DNA from: Pseudomonas synxantha BG33R
GTDB taxonomy: Bacteria > Pseudomonadota > Gammaproteobacteria > Pseudomonadales > Pseudomonadaceae
NCBI RefSeq assembly: GCF_000263715.2
Contig: NZ_CM001514.1
Span: forward strand, 1,226,936-1,290,935
DNA length: 64,000 bases
Reading direction: 5' to 3'
The notes beneath the pieces are model-generated. The model made no database searches, was not told where the DNA came from, and was given only the letters and a program-made list of their open reading frames with translations. Position numbers and translations under genes: made by a program. Positions 21,887-28,918 of the stretch are shown in pieces (the first letter of the stretch is position 1; every line of letters starts with the position of its first letter).

Positions 21887-22276
21887 TCAGTTCACCGTAA
21901 TGGCGCAGTCAAAGGTTTCGACAGGTTCGGCTTCCGGTTCCCAGGGTTGCTGGGAGGTCAGGCGCAAACGGCCTTGCCCTGGGGCGAATGCCTGGAAGCG
22001 CCAGGTCGATTGACCACCGCCGCCGATCACACCGGATTCGCTGCTGCTATAGACCTCGGGGCTTAATGCGCGCAGAACACCACCAGCGGAGTCCTGGATG
22101 GCCCAGCGGTAGCCGGTGGTGGGATTGCTGGGCAAGGTAAGGATCAGGTTTTGATTGGTTTTAAGCTGGAGCGGGCAGGCACTCTGGTTGTCCACGGTGA
22201 CGTTTTGCTTCGGCGCACTGGCGCACGCGGCCAACAGGGCAAGGCTCAAGGGGAGAAGCAGGCGGGCAGCGGTCAT
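21887..22276 (-). CDS. Chagasin-like (I42) protease inhibitor lipoprotein
   Basis: A 129-residue lipoprotein. The signal peptide ends in the lipobox LLAAC (about residue 18-22), so the mature protein is acylated. The mature part contains NPTTGY, the signature inhibitory loop of the chagasin/I42 family of cysteine-protease inhibitors, plus the second-loop GGGG stretch and the third-loop RPW-like segment QQPWEPE. The target protease is unknown. The longer open frame upstream is not used because it would bury the signal peptide. Same direction as the YhhN gene. Confidence 0.85.
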   Translation of the reverse strand: MTAARLLLPLSLALLAACASAPKQNVTVDNQSACPLQLKTNQNLILTLPSNPTTGYRWAIQDSAGGVLRALSPEVYSSSESGVIGGGGQSTWRFQAFAPGQGRLRLTSQQPWEPEAEPVETFDCAITVN

Positions 22277-22367
22277 GGAGGCTCCGTTTATACACGACGA
22301 AGGGCGAGCATAACCGAAGATGAGCCAGGGTGTGACAAGGAGGGTATGTGTCGCGGCCACTCACGCC

Positions 22368-22387
22368 ATCGGGGGCTTGCCCCCGAT
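22368..22387. repeat. Short palindrome resembling a solitary REP
   Basis: ATCGGGGGCTTGCCCCCGAT is a perfect 8-bp stem with a CTTG centre, in the gap between lon and the lipoprotein gene. It shares GGGGGCTTGC with the REPINs but lacks the outer arms. No T-run, so a weak terminator at most. Confidence 0.55.
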
Positions 22388-22414
22388 GAGGCCGGTTCAG
22401 GCGCTAGAGCTCTA

Positions 22415-24835
22415 TCAGAACAGCACCTTCGCCACATCCGCAAAGCGCTTGGCGAAGTGCACCGTCATGCCTTCCTTCAGGTACTCCGGCAACTCTTCAA
22501 AGCTGCCACGGTTGGGCTCCGGCAGGATCAGCTCGTGGATCTTCTGGCGCCGCGCCGCAATCACCTTTTCACGCACCCCGCCAATCGGCAGTACATGCCC
22601 GGTCAAGGTCAGTTCGCCAGTCATGGCCACGCCTTTCTTTGGCGGCTGGTTGCGTGCCAGCGACAGCAGCGCACTGGCCATGGTCACACCCGCACTCGGG
22701 CCGTCTTTCGGCGTGGCGCCTTCTGGCACGTGCAAGTGAACGAAGGCTTCGTCGAAGAACTTCGGATCACCGCCAAACGACTTCAGGTTCGAGCTGATGT
22801 AGCTGTAGGCGATTTCGGCGGATTCCTTCATCACTTCACCCAACTGCCCGGTGAGCTTGAAGCCGCGATTGAGCGTGTGGATACGCGTTGCTTCAATCGG
22901 CAAAGTGGCGCCGCCCATGCTGGTCCAGGCCAGGCCGGTGATCACGCCGGTGCCGGACAGCACCTGCTCGTTACGGAATACCGGCATCCCCAGGGAGCTT
23001 TCCAGGTCCTTGTTGCCGATCTTGATTATGCTGTCGGGCTCATCCAGCAGCTTGACCACCGCCTTGCGCACCAGTTTGCCCAGTTGTTTCTCCAACTGAC
23101 GCACCCCGGCTTCCCGCGCATAACCGTCGATCAAAGCACGCAGCGCGCCGTCGCTGATGGTCAGGCTGTTTTTCGCGACGCCGGCTTTTTCCAGCTGTTT
23201 GGGCCACAGGTGGCGCTTGGCGATGGCGACTTTTTCTTCGGTGATATAACCCGACAGGCGAATCACTTCCATGCGGTCCAGCAACGGGCCCGGAATCGAG
23301 TCCAGTGTGTTGGCGGTGCACACGAACAGCACTTTGGACAGGTCCAGGCGCAGGTCCAGGTAGTGGTCGAGGAATTCGACGTTCTGCTCCGGGTCCAGGG
23401 TTTCCAGCAGCGCCGATGCCGGGTCGCCCTGGAAGCTCTGGCCCATCTTGTCGATCTCGTCGAGCATGATCACCGGGTTCATGACTTCCACGTCTTTCAG
23501 TGCCTGCACCAGTTTGCCGGGCAGGGCGCCGATGTAGGTGCGGCGATGGCCCTTGATCTCGGCCTCATCGCGCATACCGCCGACGCTGAAACGGTAGAAC
23601 GGTCGGCCCAGGGACTCGGCAATGGATTTGCCCACGCTGGTCTTGCCCACGCCCGGCGGGCCTACCAGCAACACGATGGAGCCGGCGACTTCGCCTTTAT
23701 AGGCGCCCACCGCGAGGAATTCGAGGATGCGACTCTTGATGTCATCCAGGCCCGCATGGTGTTTGTCCAGCACCTTGCGCGCGTGTTTGAGGTCGAGCTT
23801 ATCTGCGCCGTACACGCCCCATGGCACCGAAGTGGCCCAGTCCAGGTAGTTGCGCGTGACGGCGTATTCCGGCGAGCCGGTCTCCAGGATCGACAGTTTG
23901 TTCAATTCTTCATCAATGCGTTTTTTCGCCTGGGCCGGCAGCACCTTGCCTTCCAGGCGCTGCTCGAACTGCTCGACGTCCGCACTGCGGTCGTCCTTGG
24001 TGAGGCCCAGCTCCTGCTGGATGACCTTGAGCTGTTCCTTGAGGAAGAATTCGCGCTGGTGCTCGCCGATCTTGCGGTTCACTTCGGCAGACAGTTCTTT
24101 TTGCAGGCGCGCCACTTCGACCTCTTTGCGCAGCATCGGCAGCACTTTTTCCATGCGCTTGAGCATGGGCACGCAGTCCAGCACTTCCTGCAACTCATTG
24201 CCTGTCGCCGAGGTGAGGGCGGCGGCGAAGTCGGTGAGCGGCGACGGGTCGTTGGGGCTGAAGCGGTTGAGGTAGTTCTTCAACTCTTCGCTGTACAGCG
24301 GGTTGAGCGGCAGCAGTTCCTTGATCGCATTGATCAACGCCATGCCGTAGGCCTTGACCTCGTCGGTGGGCTCGCTGGGCTGATGCGGGTATTCGACCTC
24401 CACCAGGTACGGTGGGCGATGGTGTTTGAGCCAGGTCTTGATGCGCACACGGGTCAGGCCCTGGGCGACGAATTGCAGCTTGCCGTTCTCGCGGCTGGCG
24501 TGGTGCACCTTGACCAGGGTGCCGTACAGCGGCAGGGCCGAGGTGTCGAAGTGCCGCGGGTCTTCGGGCGGCGTGTCCATGAAAAACAGGGCAAGGGAGT
24601 GGTGGTCGGATTTGCTCACCAGCTCGAGGGTCTCGGCCCACGGCTCTTCATTGACGATCACCGGCAGCACTTGCGCCGGGAAAAACGGCCGGTTGTGGAT
24701 CGGGATGATATAGACCTTGTCCGGCAGGTTCTGCCCAGGCAGCGCCAGGCCGGTGTTGGACGAGGCGGTTTCGGCGTTTTCGGGGTCGGCGTAATCGTTG
24801 AGGTCGTAATCAGGGACGTCTTGCTGGTCGCTCAT
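22415..24835 (-). CDS. asrA: ATP-dependent protease of the Lon family (AsrA-like second Lon)
   Basis: An 806-residue LonA protein: N-terminal substrate domain (KVYIIPIHNRPFFPAQVLPV), AAA+ module with Walker A GPPGVGKTS (about residue 392), and a C-terminal serine protease domain with Ser in KDGPSAGV (about 713) and Lys in GGVREK (about 755). It is not the main lon, which in Pseudomonas lies next to clpX and hupB. The neighbours (pdxJ block upstream, TonB receptor and amino acid permease downstream) match P. aeruginosa PA0779, called AsrA, a protease induced by heat and aminoglycoside stress. A 9-bp hairpin covers its ribosome binding site. Confidence 0.9.
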   Translation of the reverse strand: MSDQQDVPDYDLNDYADPENAETASSNTGLALPGQNLPDKVYIIPIHNRPFFPAQVLPVIVNEEPWAETLELVSKSDHHSLALFFMDTPPEDPRHFDTSALPLYGTLVKVHHASRENGKLQFVAQGLTRVRIKTWLKHHRPPYLVEVEYPHQPSEPTDEVKAYGMALINAIKELLPLNPLYSEELKNYLNRFSPNDPSPLTDFAAALTSATGNELQEVLDCVPMLKRMEKVLPMLRKEVEVARLQKELSAEVNRKIGEHQREFFLKEQLKVIQQELGLTKDDRSADVEQFEQRLEGKVLPAQAKKRIDEELNKLSILETGSPEYAVTRNYLDWATSVPWGVYGADKLDLKHARKVLDKHHAGLDDIKSRILEFLAVGAYKGEVAGSIVLLVGPPGVGKTSVGKSIAESLGRPFYRFSVGGMRDEAEIKGHRRTYIGALPGKLVQALKDVEVMNPVIMLDEIDKMGQSFQGDPASALLETLDPEQNVEFLDHYLDLRLDLSKVLFVCTANTLDSIPGPLLDRMEVIRLSGYITEEKVAIAKRHLWPKQLEKAGVAKNSLTISDGALRALIDGYAREAGVRQLEKQLGKLVRKAVVKLLDEPDSIIKIGNKDLESSLGMPVFRNEQVLSGTGVITGLAWTSMGGATLPIEATRIHTLNRGFKLTGQLGEVMKESAEIAYSYISSNLKSFGGDPKFFDEAFVHLHVPEGATPKDGPSAGVTMASALLSLARNQPPKKGVAMTGELTLTGHVLPIGGVREKVIAARRQKIHELILPEPNRGSFEELPEYLKEGMTVHFAKRFADVAKVLF

Positions 24836-24840
24836 GGGGC

Positions 24841-24864
24841 ACCTGCATAAGGGAGTATGCAGGT
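24841..24864 (-). promoter_or_regulatory. Hairpin over the lon/asrA ribosome binding site
   Basis: On the mRNA strand ACCTGCATA and TATGCAGGT form a perfect 9-bp stem with a CTCCCT loop, ending 5 bases before the start ATG. The 3' arm contains the AGGTG that serves as Shine-Dalgarno, so folding would hide it. The same sequence could instead be a DNA operator. Confidence 0.5.
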
Positions 24865-24972
24865 TAGATGGGGCGGGGGAGCAGTGGTTTCAATGGTGGG
24901 GGTGAGATAGCAACATATTGCATGAGATTTCCGGGCATGGCGCAGATGGCCTCCGGCGCTGTAGAGCGGTTG

Positions 24973-25002
24973 AATGCCGCGTCCTGAGGCAGACGCGGCA
25001 TT
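24973..25002. terminator. Stem-loop between the YVTN gene and lon
   Basis: AATGCCGCGTC and GACGCGGCATT form an 11-bp stem followed by TTTTT on the plus strand. Both flanking genes are on the minus strand, where the hairpin is preceded by A and lacks a T-run, so efficiency for the YVTN gene may be low. Confidence 0.55.
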
Positions 25003-25011
25003 TTTCGGTGC

Positions 25012-27867
25012 TTACACGTTGACCACTGCTACGGTGTTGTTGCCGAAGTTGCAGACGAACAAGTACCTGCCATCCTCGCTGCACGCGAGGCCCGTGGGTT
25101 GATTGAAGCCAGGGATACTGCCCACCAGTTCCTCGGTCGTGGTGTCGATGATTCGGACGGTGTTGCTGGCGAACTCCGTCACGTAGGCCAGCGGTTTGAC
25201 TGGGTGGAAGGCTACGCCCCGTGGAGTCGCCAGTCCGGTTAGGGATTTGACGTAAGTAAGGCCGTTGTTGTAGGTGTTGTAGATATCTACTTTTCCTAAG
25301 TTAGGCACACATACAAATAGCCGTTCGAAGGTGGCGAACAGTGGAGAGTGTGCTAGAGCACTTGCGATTCCGTTATTAGCGGCCGAGTGGGTGCGAACTT
25401 TGCTATTGATATCAACACGCTGTGTGTGCTCGCTAACTGAATAAAATGCTGTGCCTTGAGGGTTAGTTATTATCGCTCTGGAGCCGGCTTGGACTGTGTT
25501 GGCGGTATTACCCTCGTAGCTCTCTGTTATGGCGTTCCAATAGTAAATATGAGTGCCGGCTGGAGTCCCTACAAAGAGTCGTGTTCCGCCTGGATTTAGG
25601 CATATTGCACGGGTATTGCTGCCTAGCCAGTTGGGATAGCGGAAAGTGAAATTACTAATGTTGAGAATTGGGGTGGATTGAGACGTTGGAGCTCCCTCTA
25701 CCGAAAAATACAAGTTCGAATTCGAAGGATGCAACGCCAATCCATTAATAATAGAACCCACCGTATTTACCGTCCGCGCCGAATTGTTCTCCAGATCAAT
25801 TACCGAAATCGACGGCGTACGCCCATTTGCCACACAAGCCTTTTTACCGTCCCGGCTGACCACGATATAAGTCGGCCCATTCCCCACGTCAATCTCCCGA
25901 ACAATCCCCCCCGCCGCCCTGCGTACGCGGTATATGCCCACGTTAAAGCGCTGGGCTGTTTCCTCGCAATTGTACCCATCCATCGATACCCAGCCTTCTA
26001 CGCGGACATCGGTGTCATCGGCGAAGTCTTCAAAATACTCGGTCGGTATCCGATCAAGCGTACGCCCGGCACTCACTTCTGCCGGTGTTACATCAATCGC
26101 GCGCCGCAGCGCCAGGTCGGTCGTGCTGTAGAGGTTGATCCCTACCGCGCGGCCGGCGCGGAAAAACGGCCAGGCCCTGATTTGTACCGAATTGGCTTTG
26201 TCAGGGTCGATCACCCCGTTCACCGCCTCCGGTACGCTCAGCAGGTTAAGCGTTTGCGCAGGGAAACGTTGCACCTGAACGGTAAGCCGAGGCGATTCAG
26301 TCGTGTCGTTGTCGCGCAGCACTTCAAAGTACACCTCGAAGGATTCGCCTGGGTACGCAGCGATAAAGTCACTGAGCCAGGCAAACGTGATGTAGTCATG
26401 ACCCGCATCGGGAACACCACGTTTAGGCGGAATCTGCGGCGTGCCCACACCGGCTTTTCCCTCTATTTTCAGGGTGACCCAGTCATTGCGATCCATGGGG
26501 TAAGTGACCCTGAATGTAGTTGTGCGAGCAAACGGGGTCCATACGCGCAGGGGATCGAGGCTGACCCTGCAAGACGACACTGGGTCTGCTTCCACCAGGG
26601 TCGGGCATTCGGTCAGTTGCAACCCCACACCGACTTTGACGATCAGCGGCAGGGACCTACGCACGCTGACCGAGGGCGGAGTACGTACTTCCCAACGCAG
26701 CGTCACGGTTCCGTGTCTATTGTTCAGCAGTAGGGTGCGCGGGATGTAGAAGGGAAGGGTGTCGCCATACCAAGTGCCATCAACTTTGAGCCACGAGGTG
26801 GGAACCGAGTCGTTCGTCTTGCTTCCTTCGGCAAGTATCCTTACCTCATCGTTCAGAGCGATGCTCGAATGCCACTCGACGTTCGCTCTGAGATTGCCTT
26901 TGGTTACCAACTCATCAAACCGATGTTCAGGCGGTGGCGCGTCCGGTGACACGGGAGCGGGCAGGGGGAGAGCGATGTCACCGACCGGTACGGTAACCGC
27001 TTGCGAGGGGTTCTCGGCGTCTCGATTGACCACGTATTTTGCAGTGAACGCCGATCCCTCCAACGGCTTGAACACCAGTTGGTATCTGAACGAGAACCAA
27101 ATGTAGTCCGGGTCATCTTCGGTTACGCGTAGGACGTCTGACGCATACACGTCGTCGCCGGAAGGTGTTTTACCGGTAATGGACAATTCGATCCTGTCAT
27201 CTTTGATCAGCCTGCCGCGGGGCACTTTAATCCATACAGGGTCGATATTGGGCAGCGTGCCGTTGACCAGGCCTTCGACGATGGGCGCTGGGTATCGGTT
27301 GTCGACGGGTGTACCTCGAACCTTGTAAATAACGGTTTCGGACGGGACATTCTCTGGCTCTCCGGGGCGCACGCGTTCGTGGTAGGCAATCAGTGAAACG
27401 CCTACCAGTTGTTTGACAAAGGCCAGTGGCAGCCGGATGTCAACGCGCAGCAAATCCGGGCGCAGCACCGGATAAGTTTCAATGTGTTTGAGTGCTCCCG
27501 CCGAGGTCAACCCAAAGTAGGTGACGTGTAACTCATCGTTGATCTGCCAGCCGTCACCGTTCAGGCGGACCTTATAGTTCAGGTCGCGCGCGTGAGCATC
27601 GGCGTCGATGTAATACTCGTTATTGTCTGCATCGTACTCGTGTTCATGAACTTCCCCGGCGCTCAGGCTGGTGCCCGCGTACGTTCTGTTCTGTATGGTC
27701 CTTGGGATCGAAAAGCCGAAAGACTGGTTACCCACCCGGTCTCTCACATACCAGAGGGCGATATTCGCGCCCTTGGTCATCTCCATCCACTTGCCGTGTT
27801 CGATCGTCATGATGACCGGCTCGTTGCTGGCTGCCTCCGCGTTGGTCACTTGATGAGTACTGACCAC
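25012..27867 (-). CDS. Ig-like repeat protein with C-terminal YVTN beta-propeller (3' part of a frameshifted gene)
   Basis: A 951-codon open frame from a GTG. The first two thirds are a series of beta-rich Ig-like modules about 90-120 residues long, recognisable by recurring DxI/VxVxxxG and GxxxLxWxVR strands. The last third (from about residue 670) is a YVTN-type propeller: repeats such as PTYIVVSRDGKKACVANG and LACSEDGRYLFVCNF with blade ends SVIDLENN, VRIIDTTT, VAVVNV. No signal peptide or membrane segment is visible here. Its first module lacks its opening strands; those are found at the end of the overlapping upstream frame, so this is most likely the 3' part of one gene. The propeller half is markedly richer in A+T. 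Function unknown; surface or secreted binding role is a guess. Confidence 0.75.
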   Translation of the reverse strand: MVSTHQVTNAEAASNEPVIMTIEHGKWMEMTKGANIALWYVRDRVGNQSFGFSIPRTIQNRTYAGTSLSAGEVHEHEYDADNNEYYIDADAHARDLNYKVRLNGDGWQINDELHVTYFGLTSAGALKHIETYPVLRPDLLRVDIRLPLAFVKQLVGVSLIAYHERVRPGEPENVPSETVIYKVRGTPVDNRYPAPIVEGLVNGTLPNIDPVWIKVPRGRLIKDDRIELSITGKTPSGDDVYASDVLRVTEDDPDYIWFSFRYQLVFKPLEGSAFTAKYVVNRDAENPSQAVTVPVGDIALPLPAPVSPDAPPPEHRFDELVTKGNLRANVEWHSSIALNDEVRILAEGSKTNDSVPTSWLKVDGTWYGDTLPFYIPRTLLLNNRHGTVTLRWEVRTPPSVSVRRSLPLIVKVGVGLQLTECPTLVEADPVSSCRVSLDPLRVWTPFARTTTFRVTYPMDRNDWVTLKIEGKAGVGTPQIPPKRGVPDAGHDYITFAWLSDFIAAYPGESFEVYFEVLRDNDTTESPRLTVQVQRFPAQTLNLLSVPEAVNGVIDPDKANSVQIRAWPFFRAGRAVGINLYSTTDLALRRAIDVTPAEVSAGRTLDRIPTEYFEDFADDTDVRVEGWVSMDGYNCEETAQRFNVGIYRVRRAAGGIVREIDVGNGPTYIVVSRDGKKACVANGRTPSISVIDLENNSARTVNTVGSIINGLALHPSNSNLYFSVEGAPTSQSTPILNISNFTFRYPNWLGSNTRAICLNPGGTRLFVGTPAGTHIYYWNAITESYEGNTANTVQAGSRAIITNPQGTAFYSVSEHTQRVDINSKVRTHSAANNGIASALAHSPLFATFERLFVCVPNLGKVDIYNTYNNGLTYVKSLTGLATPRGVAFHPVKPLAYVTEFASNTVRIIDTTTEELVGSIPGFNQPTGLACSEDGRYLFVCNFGNNTVAVVNV

Positions 27868-28568
27868 CCCCCAATGTTCACGTGGATGACGTCGCCCTCT
27901 TTGCGGTGATAAACCTGATCTACCGCCTGATTCACCGGGTATTTGGCGATGCGGATCTTGACGCCGTTGGTGATGTGTCCACTGTTTACGATGCCTGTGC
28001 TTTCGATGATGGGGTCTACGAATTCAATCCGCGCCAGGTTTTCGTTGGTCAACTCAGTACTGCCATCGGGGTCCAGGCCACCGGGCGCTTTGCTGTCCAC
28101 CAAGATGCTGAATTCTCTGGTAGTGCCGCTGTTCACGCCTTTGACTACGCCTTGAAGTTTGTTTTGTGCCTGGTCGACAAACTTGAAACGATCTATCGTC
28201 AGGGTCACGGACCTGCCAACCCTGACGTCTTCCTCTGTGACGTTGTAATGAGCCGCTTCGATATCGTTAACATTAATGGATGCACGGTCGTCATAGGCCA
28301 TATTGATCCAGGGTCTGAAGGTGCAGTTGACGCCCGAGGGGTTGACTATCAGCGCTGCGTTGTTGAGGCCTCCATCGGTACCCGGTATTGGGGTGATGTT
28401 CGCGATATTCAGCACCAAGTCGGAGAACGGAACTTTTTCCTCTTCTTCCTCTTCGAGCAACGTTGGGTTTGCAGGGTCTCCCGAAAGTCCTCCAGCAGGC
28501 TTGTCGCTTGAATCTGCAGAACGGGGGGCGCTGGGCACGTGTAACAGATGGTCTGGATCGTAAGACAT
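27846..28568 (-). CDS. 5' part of the frameshifted Ig-like/YVTN gene
   Basis: A 240-codon frame starting at the ATG at 28568, with AGGTG 7 bases upstream; an in-frame GTG three codons earlier is less well placed. The N terminus has no signal peptide and carries a run of six Glu near residue 43. The rest is beta-rich and stops at 27846 in the middle of an Ig-like module (EGDVIHVNIGG). The next frame overlaps by 22 bases and continues the same module. Adding one G to the G6 tract at 27867-27872 would join both into a protein of about 1,200 residues. It may be a true frameshift, a phase-variable tract or a sequencing error. Confidence 0.7.
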   Translation of the reverse strand: MSYDPDHLLHVPSAPRSADSSDKPAGGLSGDPANPTLLEEEEEEKVPFSDLVLNIANITPIPGTDGGLNNAALIVNPSGVNCTFRPWINMAYDDRASINVNDIEAAHYNVTEEDVRVGRSVTLTIDRFKFVDQAQNKLQGVVKGVNSGTTREFSILVDSKAPGGLDPDGSTELTNENLARIEFVDPIIESTGIVNSGHITNGVKIRIAKYPVNQAVDQVYHRKEGDVIHVNIGGWSVLIK

Positions 28569-28918
28569 GGCGGGCACCTGATTGTGATTGAGTCAGAAGT
28601 GCGACTCGCAGCCTGTGCTTGATCGAGCCGTAACTCATTCAATCCGACCCTTTTCACTTCGCCTAGCTGTGAGAAATGACAGTGCCGACCGACGGTACAG
28701 TGGGTTTTGCAGTGATGACGAAGACTTTTATGTCAAAAATATGGCGCGCCGGCCCCTGTTTTTACGGGTTTTACTTATCTCTAGTCCCAGCTAATCTGCG
28801 TGAATTGAATATTCGCTCTAAATGAATGTTTTTTTGACGGCGGATCAGGTCGCCAGGGACAGGTATGAGAACAGGATGGAGTCACGCGCAGCGGCGGGTG
28901 ATACCCGAAGGCACGCCC
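28569..28918. other. Intergenic region between the Ig-like/YVTN gene and the EAL gene
   Basis: A 350-base divergent promoter region. Small open frames occur on both strands, but none has a credible ribosome binding site or codon pattern. The stretch 28680-28790 is relatively A+T rich and should hold the promoters of both flanking genes; I could not identify a convincing -35/-10 pair or operator. Confidence 0.5.

Noticed and set aside
22151..24850. 899-codon plus-strand frame opposite lon
   Set aside because: Antisense to an unambiguous Lon protease with all catalytic residues.
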